Shown: positions 1-8,716 of the stretch, piece after piece
Position numbering within the stretch: the first letter of the stretch is position 1
How the letters are laid out: each line of letters opens with the position of its first letter
The notes under the pieces: generated by a model
The model's input: only the letters and a program-made list of their open reading frames with translations
Database searches by the model: none
Told to the model about the DNA's origin: nothing
Translations under genes and position numbers: made by a program
DNA from: Trebonia sp963811335
Lineage (GTDB): Bacteria > Actinomycetota > Actinomycetes > Streptosporangiales > Streptosporangiaceae
Direction of reading: 5' to 3'
Assembly (NCBI GenBank): GCA_963811335.1
Contig: CAWERB010000031.1
Coordinates: 248,001 to 312,000 of the forward strand
DNA length: 64,000 bases

Positions 1-1359
1 GAGGTAGCTTCCGGTACGCCGCCGGCGTCCTCGTCGAGTCGAGCTAGCTCGAGCAGCCGGTCGTGCGACCTGCCCGGCGTACTCCTCCTCGAAGACGCGG
101 GCGTACTCGCCGCGGGTGTCCTCCCTGCGGTAGTCGCGGTACTTGGCCACCTCGTCGATGAAGAACAGCGACAGCACCTTGATGCCCTGTGCGAACAGCT
201 CCCGCTCCTTGTCCAGGTGGGCGCGGATGACCTCGCGGATCTGGATGCGGCGCTTGGCGTCCTCGGTCACGTCCGGCGGTGACCTGGCCGGCGGCGATGA
301 CGTCGCCGTTGCTGAGCTCGATGACGTCGCGGTTGGCGTCGATGTCCGCGATGACGCAGGCCCTTGTACGCCTCGATGCCGCCGGAGACGTCGTGCAGGT
401 TCGCGCCCGGCTCGAGCCGCTTGACCTGGCGCTTGATCGCCGCCCGCGGTCTGCACCTCGAGCTCGACCCGCGCCCGGGGCTTGGCGCCCTTGCCGATCT
501 CGATCGCGTCCAGGTACAGGTAGGCCGTCGCTGCCGGCCAGGCCCTTGCACGGTGATGCCGCGCACGGCGATCTTCTTGACCAGCTTCTGGTTGTAGGCG
601 TCCAGCGCGTCGAGCCGGTGGACCTTGTTGTGCTCGACCTTGTGGGTGGCCGAGTAGCGCAGGACCAACAGCGGCGTTGAACAGCGACAGCGCCTCCAGC
701 GACTTCGGCCGCGCCCGATCTTCTGCGGCTCGTCGATGATGACGATCGGCCGGTTCGCGCTGATGACGTCGATCGGCCGGCGGGACTGGAAGTCGTCGAG
801 CACCTCGTAGATGCGGCGGTTGTCCTTGCCGGTCGCGTTGAACGCCTGGATGTTGATGATCATCACCTGCACGCCGGCGTCGGAGGAGAACCGCTCCAGC
901 TCGTGCAGGCGCCGACGAGTTGTAGATGAACGACCGGGGCTTGGTGCCGTACGTCTGCTGGAAGTGCTCGGCGGTGATGTCGAACGACTTCTTCACGCCC
1001 TCGCGGATCGCGACGCTCGGCACGACCACGATGAACTTCGACCAGCCGTAGCGCTTGTTCAGCTCCATGATCGTCTTGATGTAGACGTAGGTCTTGCCGG
1101 TGCCCGTCTCCATCTCGACGTCGAGGTTGGGCGTGCCCGGTGCGCCGGCCGCCGCGCTCTGCGCGAGTTCGGCCGACAGCGGCAGGCCGCGCTCGCGCTG
1201 CACGGCCCGGATGTTCGCGAGCAGCTCCGCCGGGCTGAGCGCGATCTCCGCGTTGGCCCCGTGATCGGCCCGGTGCCGGCGGGGCTGGCCGTCGAAGCAG
1301 TCGGCCACGGCGTCGACGGCCGCGGTCTGGTACCGCTGGACCTTGAACTTGAGCCTCAT
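1..1359 (-). CDS. res: Type III restriction enzyme Res subunit, partial, frameshifted
   Basis: This is the helicase/nuclease subunit of a type III restriction-modification system, which translocates on DNA and cuts when it meets another complex. Reading from the ATG at 1359, the N-terminus MRLKFKVQRYQ is typical of the family. The Walker A motif METGTGKTYVY lies near 1110-1080, the helicase box IIDEPQK near 740, and the motifs LRYSATHK near 655 and VLSLFFIDEVAKYR near 175-135 are all present. They fall in different frames, so at least four indels break the gene; no frame is open throughout. The start is 5 bp after the mod stop, so the two are co-transcribed. The C-terminal nuclease domain would lie beyond the left edge. 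Whether the breaks are real or sequence errors cannot be decided here. Confidence 0.85.
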   Translation of the reverse strand, partial: MRLKFKVQRYQTAAVDAVADCFDGQPRRHRADHGANAEIALSPAELLANIRAVQRERGLPLSAELAQSAAAGAPGTPNLDVEMETGTGKTYVYIKTIMELNKRYGWSKFIVVVPSVAIREGVKKSFDITAEHFQQTYGTKPRSFIYNSSAPARAGAVLLRRRRAGDDHQHPGVQRDRQGQPPHLRGARRLPVPPADRRHQREPADRHHRRAAEDRARPKSLEALSLFNAAVGPALLGHPQGRAQQGPPARRAGRLQPEAGQEDRRARHHRARAWPAATAYLYLDAIEIGKGAKPRARVELEVQTAGGDQAPGQAARAGREPARRLRRHRGVQGPASSRTSTPTATSSSSATATSSPPARSPPDVTEDAKRRIQIREVIRAHLDKERELFAQGIKVLSLFFIDEVAKYRDYRREDTRGEYARVFEEEYAGQVARPAARASSTRRGRRRRTGSYL

Positions 1360-1364
1360 CGGGT

Positions 1365-3239
1365 TCAGATCACCCGGAGGTCGGTCGCGGGGGATATCCC
1401 GGTGAAGACTCGCCAGGCGCTGACCCGGTCGGCGTCGGTGGCGAAGGCGGAGTCAAGGAACACCGCGCGGGACGGTGCCCGGTGCGCGATTTCCAGCACC
1501 GCCGCCGGCGAGACGTCCTTGGCCAGGCAGGCGATAAGGTCGCCGTCCGCCACCACGAAGACCTCGCGCCCGTCGATCAGCTCGACCGCGACGGGTGCCG
1601 ACAGCTCAAGTCCCGCACTGGCGAGCACCTCGAACAGCACGTCCTCCTGACTCCTGTCCGGCTTGACGGTCTCGGTGAAGCGGCAGGCGTCGCCCTGCGC
1701 CAGCTCGTCGGGAGCGCGCAGCATGTCAGTCATGTTGGTTGAGTCGACCCGCAGCACCCGGAAGCCGGTGTCCGCGTCCGGTCCCGGGTGTCCCGTGGCC
1801 CCGCTCACCGCGCGGCAGGCCCGGCGGGCCCGGGCCTTGCCGATCTCGGCGACCGTGGCGAACCCGGCCCGGGCGGCGGCCGAGCCGGGCGGGCACCGCT
1901 CCGGTAGCTGGACGGCGATGAAGCGGCGGGTGCCGCCGTCTTCCGCGTTCAGCTCGAGCACTGCCTGCGCCATGGTCCCCGACCCGGCGAAGAAGTCGAG
2001 CACGAGCGACGAGGAGTCCGTCGCGTGCTCAAGCACCCGCTTCATCAGCCGCACCGGCTTCGGGTTATCGAATACCTTGCCGGGGAGCAGCGCGGCCAGG
2101 TCCCTGGTGCCCTCGTCGGTGTTGCCCGCGTACTCGTGGCTCCAGAAGTTCGTGGGGGTCAGTCCCCTGGCATCGGAGAGGAACAGCTTGACCGAGGGCA
2201 CCGGGCTCTTCCCGTCGGCCCCCCAGTAGAGCAGGCCCGCCGCCGCGAGACGCTCGAACTCGGCCCTGGACCTGCGCCAGGCGTTGGCCGACGGCCAGGT
2301 GGCCTGCCCGGTGTTCGGGTTCCTGATCTCGTAGCAGAGATTGGGGCGTTGCGCGGCCGTCGCCGGGTTCAGGAATGAGGCGCCCTTCCACGGCCCGCGC
2401 GGGTCCCCGTCCGGATTGGCGTACCGCGCGTCCGCCTCCGCGGTGCGCGGCAGCAGGTTCACCGCGAACCGGTCGCTTCTGGAGAACACGACGATGTTCT
2501 CAACCACCGCGGTGAAGTCCCGCGTGTTGTTGCTCCGGGTGTACCGCTTTTGCCAGGTGATGTCGGCGCGGAAGTTGTCCTCGCCCATGACCTCGTTGAG
2601 CAGCTTGACGAGGTTGGCGTGCTCGGTGGAGTCGATGCTGACGAAGATCGCCCCGTCGTCGGCGAGCAGGTTCCGGGCCAGCGCCAGGCGCGGGTACATC
2701 ATGCTGAGCCAGTCGGAGTGGAAGCGGCCGCTGGCTTCGGTGTTGGCCACCAGCCGGATGCCGGCGGCATCGGCCTGGCCGGACCGCGCCAGGTACTCCG
2801 CCGACGTCTCGGCGAAGTCGTCGGCGTAGACGAAGTCGCCGCCCGTGTTGTACGGGGGGTCGATGTAGATCAGCTTGACCTTGCCGAGGTAGGACTCCTG
2901 GAGCAGCTTGAGCGCGTCCAGGCTGTCGCCCTCGATGAAGATGTTGCGTGTGGTGTCGAAGTCGACCGACTCCTCACGGACCGGGCGGAGCGTCCGCGCG
3001 ACGGGGGCACTGGCGGCGAGGAACGCCGCTCGCTTGCCGGGCCAGTCGAGCTGGTACCGCTCCCGCGGGCCCTCGGCGAGGTGCCCGGACAGTTCCTGGC
3101 GCAGCAGGTCGAAATCGACGGCACGGACCAGGTTGCCGTCATCGTCGCGGCCCTCGGTGATCACGCCGGGGAACAGCCCGGCGATCCTGGCGATGTTCCG
3201 CGCCGTGAGGTCGGGCGAGTGTGCCCGCAGCTTCTCCAC
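1365..3239 (-). CDS. mod: Type III DNA methyltransferase (Mod)
   Basis: This is the modification and DNA-recognition subunit of the type III system; it transfers a methyl group from S-adenosylmethionine, in this family to adenine N6. The 624-residue frame is intact. The catalytic motif DPPYNTG is at residues 127-133 and the SAM-binding motif FAGSGT at 417-422. This order (catalytic motif first) is that of beta-class methyltransferases. The stretch between them should hold the target-recognition domain. The start is GTG at 3239, 9 bp after the stop of the upstream membrane protein gene, and res follows after 5 bp, so all three genes are probably one transcript. Confidence 0.95.
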   Translation of the reverse strand: MEKLRAHSPDLTARNIARIAGLFPGVITEGRDDDGNLVRAVDFDLLRQELSGHLAEGPRERYQLDWPGKRAAFLAASAPVARTLRPVREESVDFDTTRNIFIEGDSLDALKLLQESYLGKVKLIYIDPPYNTGGDFVYADDFAETSAEYLARSGQADAAGIRLVANTEASGRFHSDWLSMMYPRLALARNLLADDGAIFVSIDSTEHANLVKLLNEVMGEDNFRADITWQKRYTRSNNTRDFTAVVENIVVFSRSDRFAVNLLPRTAEADARYANPDGDPRGPWKGASFLNPATAAQRPNLCYEIRNPNTGQATWPSANAWRRSRAEFERLAAAGLLYWGADGKSPVPSVKLFLSDARGLTPTNFWSHEYAGNTDEGTRDLAALLPGKVFDNPKPVRLMKRVLEHATDSSSLVLDFFAGSGTMAQAVLELNAEDGGTRRFIAVQLPERCPPGSAAARAGFATVAEIGKARARRACRAVSGATGHPGPDADTGFRVLRVDSTNMTDMLRAPDELAQGDACRFTETVKPDRSQEDVLFEVLASAGLELSAPVAVELIDGREVFVVADGDLIACLAKDVSPAAVLEIAHRAPSRAVFLDSAFATDADRVSAWRVFTGISPATDLRVI

Positions 3240-3248
3240 GGCCCAAGG

Positions 3249-3782
3249 CTAGCGAGGCGGGGCATGATCAAGTAAAGGTCCCGGGGACGAGGCGTAGCGG
3301 GGGCCCGCCGGGTAGCCAGCCGGCACCCGGCGCCGGACGGCCCTGGCCGCGACCGCCGTGAGCAGCGACGTGATCGCGATCCCGAGTATCAGGTTGACCA
3401 CGGCGGTGGCGCCCTTCTGGTCGAGCGGTGCCCCCGTGCTGAAGGGGTAGACCACGGCGGCAAGCGTGGCAAGCCCCATGATCCAGTCGAAGAACATGCC
3501 TGGCTGCGGCGTGCCGAGGGCCAGCAGGTAGAGCACCCCGGCCGCGGCGACCGCGATAAGCGCTGCCAAGAGCACGTACTCGCCGGTGTGCGCATTGCCC
3601 CACGCGCCGTCGCCTGCGGGCGCCAGGACGGGAATGCCTAGCGTCCAGCGGCAGATGAGGATGCCGACGAGCGCGATGAGCGCCGCAACGACCGCGGTCG
3701 CCACGGCACCCGCCCAGAACTGGGCGGAGTCGGGCCGGACGCGATTGGCCCTTGCGTCATTTGGCGATGCGGGATAGGTCAT
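3249..3782 (-). CDS. Small four-helix membrane protein (DUF6069-like)
   Basis: A 177-residue membrane protein of unknown function. After a short polar N-terminus there are four hydrophobic segments, at about residues 26-46, 70-90, 95-115 and 127-147, then an Arg-rich tail. Length and layout resemble actinobacterial DUF6069 proteins, but that assignment is from memory of the family's look. The start is ATG at 3782 with GGAG five bases upstream. The gene ends 9 bp before mod, so it heads the restriction-modification transcript. Whether it has anything to do with DNA defence is unknown. Confidence 0.7.
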   Translation of the reverse strand: MTYPASPNDARANRVRPDSAQFWAGAVATAVVAALIALVGILICRWTLGIPVLAPAGDGAWGNAHTGEYVLLAALIAVAAAGVLYLLALGTPQPGMFFDWIMGLATLAAVVYPFSTGAPLDQKGATAVVNLILGIAITSLLTAVAARAVRRRVPAGYPAGPRYASSPGPLLDHAPPR

Positions 3783-3962
3783 CTCTGCTCCTCGCCTGTT
3801 GAGCTTCCGCGCCTCAGCTACCCGTGCGAGTCAGGTGAAACCGGCGTTGCGGCGACCGGCCGCTTACCGGGCTTGGCGGCACTCCGCGCCATCAGCGTGT
3901 GATCAGCGGACCATGCCGCGATCGCAGTTTGCGACCGGGTGTCACGGTGCGTGCTATAACGC

Positions 3963-3978
3963 AGTGATTAGCGTCACA
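3963..3978. promoter_or_regulatory. CRP-like palindrome upstream of 4106 gene
   Basis: AGTGA-TTAGCG-TCACA matches the CRP/GlxR consensus TGTGA-N6-TCACA at all but one position. It lies 127 bp before the TTG start at 4106, inside the 323-bp gap between the divergent genes at 3782 and 4106. Nothing else was recognised in that gap. Assignment to a cAMP receptor protein is an inference from the match and from the paralogue at 5563, which has two better sites. Confidence 0.5.
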
Positions 3979-4105
3979 GAATGGTAAGTTTTCCGTCTGC
4001 CCTTTCTTGGCGAAGTCGCGCGCGGCGCATGTTTCTTTCTGGCATCGTTGATCGGCAACGGTAGATGAGTGCGGTATACGCACGACATGGGCCGAAGGGA
4101 CTGCG

Positions 4106-4978
4106 TTGTCACGACATCGGAGCGCGATGCTTGCGGAGCGTCCGTACGCATCGGCCGGCGATTCGCGGACTTCTGACGCTGGCTCGGCCGTCCGCCAGGG
4201 AAATGCGCGTCCGCGCGCGCTCGCTGCCGCTGGCGCGGGCACATCGGCGGGACGGAGCACGGCTGGCGCGCCGGGCGCGAATGGCGGGCGGAGCGCGAAT
4301 GGCGGGCGGAGCGCGAAGAAGAAGCGTGGCCTGTTCCGGCGGACCGGCATCGCACTGCCCGCGGCGGGGCTGGCTCTTCTTCTCGTCGTCGTGGTCTGGG
4401 GCGCGGCCGAGGTAATGAATCCCCGGGGCACCGGGGCGAGCAGCCTCTTCGAGTCCATCGACGGCCTGGGGCACAGCGGCTCGGTGGCCCTGCTCGTGCA
4501 GGAGCGGCAGACGCTGATCGAGATGTCCGCCGCGGCCAAGACGCTGTCGGTTGTGGCCAAGCCTGTGATGGCGAACCCCGAGCAGATCCTCGAGGCGCAG
4601 AACTCGAGCACCTCAAGCTCGAGCATGACAACCGGCGGCACCGGAGTCGCCACGACGGCCCCGCCGTCCAACCCCACCGCGGCCCAGGCGACCGCCAAGG
4701 CGATGCTCGCCAGTTTCGGCTTCAACGCGACCACGCAGTGGCCGTGCCTGTACGACCTGTGGGAGCAGGAGAGCACCTGGAACGTGTACGCGGAAAACCC
4801 GGTGTCCGGCGCGTACGGAATTCCGCAGTCGCTCCCCGGTGACAAGATGGCGTCGGCCGGCGCGGACTGGCAGACGAACCCGGCCACCCAGATCAAGTGG
4901 GGCCTCGGCTATATCAAGACCGTCTACGGCACCCCATGTGGCGCATGGCAGAACGAAGTGAACTTCCACTACTACTGA
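4106..4978 (+). CDS. Secreted APF/transglycosylase-like protein 1
   Basis: A 290-residue exported protein. The first 70 residues are polar and basic, followed by RR and one hydrophobic segment (about residues 78-97) acting as signal or anchor, then a Ser/Thr/Ala linker. The last 80 residues form an aggregation-promoting-factor / lytic-transglycosylase-like domain: LWEQESTWNV holds the probable catalytic Glu, followed by SGAYGIPQ and QIKWGLGYIK. Such domains cut or bind peptidoglycan. Two paralogues lie at 5563 and 10511. The start is TTG, supported by GAAGGGA five bases upstream. An ATG at 4127 is the alternative. Confidence 0.8.
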   Translation: MSRHRSAMLAERPYASAGDSRTSDAGSAVRQGNARPRALAAAGAGTSAGRSTAGAPGANGGRSANGGRSAKKKRGLFRRTGIALPAAGLALLLVVVVWGAAEVMNPRGTGASSLFESIDGLGHSGSVALLVQERQTLIEMSAAAKTLSVVAKPVMANPEQILEAQNSSTSSSSMTTGGTGVATTAPPSNPTAAQATAKAMLASFGFNATTQWPCLYDLWEQESTWNVYAENPVSGAYGIPQSLPGDKMASAGADWQTNPATQIKWGLGYIKTVYGTPCGAWQNEVNFHYY

Positions 4979-4983
4979 GCCCT

Positions 4984-5027
4984 TCATCATGACGCTTCCG
5001 CCTTCTCATCATGACGCTTCCGCCTTC
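4984..5027 (+). repeat. 22-bp perfect tandem repeat
   Basis: Two abutting identical 22-bp copies (4984-5005 and 5006-5027), each beginning TCATCATGACG. The second copy supplies most of the left arm of the following terminator, so this looks like a local slippage duplication of a terminator arm. Confidence 0.9.
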
Positions 5028-5053
5028 GCCAGGCCTTGCGGCGAAGGCGGAAG
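5017..5053 (+). terminator. Intrinsic terminator after 4106 gene
   Basis: Perfect 14-bp stem, CTTCCGCCTTCGCC (5017-5030) against GGCGAAGGCGGAAG (5040-5053), with a 9-base loop. It lies 38 bp after the stop codon. There is no clear T run, which is common for actinobacterial terminators. Confidence 0.75.
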
Positions 5054-5216
5054 AAAAGGTCACTGATTCGCCCAGGTCGCCTTTCATCGGCTTTTCGCGG
5101 CGGTAATCGCCAGTCGGGGACCGCCGTCGGCGTTCGCCGAAACGCGGGCACGGTGCGTCAGATACCGAGATACGAACTGTCGCAGCAGGGTCGCAGGCAG
5201 GCTTATCGGAGGCTGA

Positions 5217-5250
5217 ATTGGCTGATGTGACCTTGATCACATCAGCCAAT
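5217..5250. promoter_or_regulatory. CRP-type palindrome, distal
   Basis: Perfect 14-bp arms, ATTGGCTGATGTGA and TCACATCAGCCAAT, flank a 6-bp spacer. The core at 5226-5241 is TGTGA-N6-TCACA, an exact match to the CRP/GlxR half-sites. It is 88 bp centre to centre from the next site, about eight helical turns, so two dimers could sit on the same face of DNA. No terminator-like T tract follows. Confidence 0.75.
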
Positions 5251-5311
5251 GGGGCCATATAATTCTCTCGCTTATGAGGAATTTGTCCATCTAGCGTTGC
5301 CAATAACAATG

Positions 5312-5331
5312 GATGTGATCTAGATCACATC
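5312..5331. promoter_or_regulatory. CRP-type palindrome, proximal, perfect
   Basis: GATGTGATCTAGATCACATC is a perfect 20-bp palindrome whose core TGTGATCTAGATCACA equals the ideal E. coli CRP operator. It lies about 230 bp before the TTG start of the APF-like gene at 5563. From 5332 to 5562 there is an AT-rich stretch (possible promoter) and then a GC-rich leader in which I recognise no gene or known riboswitch. Confidence 0.8.
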
Positions 5332-5562
5332 ACTTACTAGAGTTTATTATCGCGTTAATCTGGCATCTTCGCTTAGCGGAAGCACTCTGGATGCGAGATG
5401 GTTACCCAAAGAGGTGACCAGGTACCCTGACCCGTGCCAAGTCCGCAGCCCAGGCGGAGCACTTTCCCGAATGGCTCATTGCCCCGGAAAAGCGCACCGG
5501 CCGGTAAGGGGTGAAGGCAAGCGCGGGCGCAGACTGCACCCGCGTCCGATTGAAGGCACTCG

Positions 5563-6309
5563 TTGGCACGCCAACTGCCATGGTTGTGTTCGGACCGTCT
5601 TTCTCGCAAGGTCACCGTGCTTACCGCCGCGTGGGTGCTCTGCCTCGCGGCAACCGCGACCGCCGCCGCCGTCACGCCGGCGGCCCCGTCGGCCCCGTCG
5701 GCGCCGCCTGGCCAGGCCGCCGACCTGCTCTCCCTTCATTCAATTACCCGTACCTGGCACGCCGGGGCCGCCATGCAGCCACCGCGGGACAATCTCGCCA
5801 GGCAGGCCGTTCTCATCCGGGCGGTAGACCGGGCCGCGGCCGCGCACGCGGCAGCGGTGGCCCGCGCCGCGGCGAGGCGCGCGGCGGCAGCTCGTGCAGC
5901 AGCCCGTGCAGCGGTCAGGGCGGCAGCGGAGCGGTCAGCCGCGCGGCGTGCCGCCAGGCAAGCCGCCGCCCGGCAGGCGGCGACTGCGGCGGCGGTCACG
6001 CAGCTGCACTCGGGCGGCCCGCAGCAGGTCGCCGGGCATATGCTCCTCCAGTACGGGTGGTCCGGGCAGTTTTCCTGCCTCGACGCGCTGTGGGGCCGGG
6101 AGAGCGGCTGGAACGTAGACGCGGAGAATCCGAGTTCCGGCGCGTACGGCATCCCGCAGGCCCTGCCGGCATCGAAGATGGCCTCGGCCGGCCCGGACTG
6201 GCGGTCCGACGCGGCCACCCAGATCAGCTGGGGCCTCGGTTACATCCGGGCGCAGTACGGGTCCCCGTGCGCCGCCTGGGACCACGAGGAGGCCGTCGGC
6301 TGGTATTAG
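5563..6309 (+). CDS. Secreted APF/transglycosylase-like protein 2
   Basis: A 248-residue exported protein. RK followed by a hydrophobic stretch (about residues 15-37) forms the signal. Residues 80-145 are an Ala/Arg-rich, probably helical linker, and the last 90 residues are the APF/transglycosylase-like domain with LWGRESGWNV, SGAYGIPQ and QISWGLGYIR. It ends in WY like the 10511 paralogue. The start is TTG with GAAGG six bases upstream, the same arrangement as at 4106. Upstream are two strong CRP-type operators. Resuscitation-promoting-factor genes of mycobacteria and corynebacteria are known CRP/GlxR targets, so a cAMP-controlled cell-wall enzyme is a reasonable inference. Confidence 0.85.
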   Translation: MARQLPWLCSDRLSRKVTVLTAAWVLCLAATATAAAVTPAAPSAPSAPPGQAADLLSLHSITRTWHAGAAMQPPRDNLARQAVLIRAVDRAAAAHAAAVARAAARRAAAARAAARAAVRAAAERSAARRAARQAAARQAATAAAVTQLHSGGPQQVAGHMLLQYGWSGQFSCLDALWGRESGWNVDAENPSSGAYGIPQALPASKMASAGPDWRSDAATQISWGLGYIRAQYGSPCAAWDHEEAVGWY

Positions 6310-6341
6310 GCCGCCGCACCCCGCCGGTACCGCAGATTGCG

Positions 6342-6375
6342 GGTGGCTGCGCACGCGCCGCTGTGCGCAGCCACC
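6342..6375. terminator. Bidirectional terminator
   Basis: Perfect 13-bp stem, GGTGGCTGCGCAC (6342-6354) and GTGCGCAGCCACC (6363-6375), with an 8-base loop. It sits between the convergent APF-like gene and the ABC permease gene and could serve both. Confidence 0.8.
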
Positions 6376-6391
6376 TTCCTCCGGATGCGGC

Positions 6392-8716
6392 TTACTCGAA
6401 GCGGATCGTTGCGGGCGCCGTCATCCTGCGCAGTAGCGGCAGCGTCACCGTGATGACACCGAATGCGACAAGCAGGCCGATGCCCATGATCGCGTAGTAG
6501 TCGCTGCCCAGCCGCGGGACGGCGGTGCCGCCAGCGCGAGCCTGATGACCGCGAGGACCGAAGTGCCGTACGCGATCGCGGCCGCCAGGACCGTCGCCGC
6601 GAGCAGCGGGACAGCGGCCTCAAGAAGCACGACCCTGGACAGGACGCCAGCCTGGGTGCCGCTCACTCGCAGCAGGGTGAACGGCCGCTTGCGGTCAACG
6701 AGGCCGCCGCCGACCGCGACCGCGAGGCTGCACCCGGCCACTACCAGGGTCAGCGCCACGATCGCGTACGCGATGTTCGCGGCCAGCGCCGCGCGGGCCG
6801 TCCGGATCTGGAGCGTCTCGCCGAACGTTCGCGGCGGCGTCGGTGACGACCCGACTCCGCCGCCGGTCCGCGGCGGCGCGTGCCGGGCGAGGTACGTGCG
6901 GACCCGCTCGAGCGTGGTCGCGTTGTTCACCTTGACCAGGACCGTCTGCAGCGGCAACTTCGTCAGGTCGCCCTTGTAGCCCGGGTCGGCCGAGTTGGCG
7001 ATCGGCGTTGTGTCGTAAATCGGATTGTCGCCGAACATCGAGTCGTCGGTCGTCTGCACCGCGGTGAGGCCGGGCGCGCATTCGCCGAGCGCCCCGATCG
7101 CCCGCAGGTCCGCGCAGCTGATCACGATGTCGCTGCTGAAGTACTGCTTCGACGAGGTGCCCGGCGCGCCGGGGCCCGGCGCCTGGGCCGCCGCGCTTCC
7201 GCCGCCGGATCCCTTGCTGCCGCCCGATGCCCCCGGACCTCCGCGCGGTCCAGCGGTGCTGGTCTTGGCGCCGGCAGGCGCCGCCGCTTCGTAGAGCGGG
7301 TACACGGCGGCACCGGGAATCGCGCTGAGCCCGCCGATGAGCCGCTGCCCGGCCGATGAGGCCAGCCCGACCTGCCCCACCAGCACGTTGCTCAGCGCGC
7401 CGGCTCCTGGCGTCTGCTGGATGGCGTCGATGGCGGGCACGAGCGTTCCGATCATCGTGCCGAGGAAGACCGCGAGTACCAGCCCGGTCACCGACCGGAA
7501 GGCGCGCCGGGGGTTGTCGGCCAGCCGCCTGCTTGCGAGCACCCCCGAGGAGCCGCGGGCGGTCCGCCCGAACAGCGCGGCGGCCTGCGCGGTGATCCAC
7601 GGCCCGGCGATGACCAGGCCGACCATGGTGACCAGGATTCCCGGGTAGGTGGCGACGCCGATGCTGTCGTGCGTCGTCGTCGACAGCCCGTAGACGTAGA
7701 GTCCAAGCCCGATCACCAGCGTGATCAGCCGCCAGGCCGTCGGCGGCTTAGGTGCGGCGCGGCGGGAGACGCCGAGCGGCGAGATCTGCACCCGGCGCAG
7801 CGAGACGAGCGCGGCCACCGCCGCCGCGGCCGGCACGATCACCAGGATCGCCAGGTACCCGGCGAGTGTCGGCGTGACGTCGGACTCGAAGTACGGCGTG
7901 CCGAAGAACGCGGAGGCCGGCCAGCAGCGGCCTGGCGAGCAGGAAGATGACCATGCCGAGTACCGTGCCCGCGAACGAGCTCAGGACGGCCTCGACCGCT
8001 GCGACGAGCCGGATGTCGGCAGGCGTCCCGCCCACCAGGCGAAGCGCGGCGAACCGCTCCTCCCGCCGGTCGGCGGCCAGCCGGGTCGCGGTGCTTATCA
8101 GCACCAGCAACGGGAGCAGCACGACGACCATGCCGATGTAGAAGGCGTCCTTGAAGAACGCCGTGAACACCTGCTGTCCGGCACCGGTGTAGATCGAGGT
8201 CACCCACCGGGTGCCGGCGACGCTGTTAAGCGCGGCGGGCGGGTAGCCGGTGTAGATGACAAGGTCGTTCGAGCCGTTCAGCGCGGCCTGCCCGATCGTC
8301 CCGGCGAGCCTGCCTGGGAAGCGGTCGCCGAGCTGGGCGGCGGGCACCGTCTTGAGCAGCGAGGCGAGCGCGGGGGAGGCGTAGTACGTGCCGGGCGCGG
8401 GCAGCCGCGAGACGCCAGGGGGCAACGGCGCGTCCGGGCCGAGCGCCGCGACGTCGAGCCGCCTGATCGTCTGGCCCCGGTAGAAGTCGACGCTGTTGTT
8501 CCATAGCTCGCCGTGCGCCGGCAGCGTGGCCGGCCCGCTTGCGCCCTGCGTGCAGGACCAGCACGCCTTGTACGCATTGGATTCGAAGGCGTGCAGCTCG
8601 CCGAGCACGCCTAGCAGCAGCGCGACGCCGACCGCGACCGCCGCGGCGGTGATCAGCAGCCGGACCAGGGCCTCGCGGCCGCTGTGCAGGGTGAGCCGCA
8701 GGCTTAGCTGGAGCAT
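6392..8716 (-). CDS. FtsX-like ABC permease 1 (frameshifted)
   Basis: Membrane subunit of a MacB/LolC-like exporter, about 775 residues. It starts with a helix after MLQLSLRLTLHSGREA, has a large extracellular loop, then helices around TRLAADRREERFAALRL and further sets near the middle and the C-terminus, matching the intact paralogue at 44542-46914 along its length. Two indels break the frame, near 7925 (in a GCCGGCC run) and near 6535. After the second the true C-terminus continues as GSDYYAIMGIGLL and ends at TAA 6392. The start overlaps the ATPase stop as TGATG, so translation is coupled. The substrate is unknown. Confidence 0.85.

Noticed and set aside
5217..5250. Transcription terminator
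   Set aside because: The 14-bp dyad could fold, but there is no T run, the true terminator lies at 5017-5053, and the core matches the CRP site exactly.
5332..5562. c-di-AMP (ydaO) riboswitch before the APF-like gene
   Set aside because: Such riboswitches precede Rpf-type genes, but the conserved blocks I know (the GACAGCTAAC stretch and the GGAGG-AACC stretch) are absent here and upstream of 4106 and 10511.
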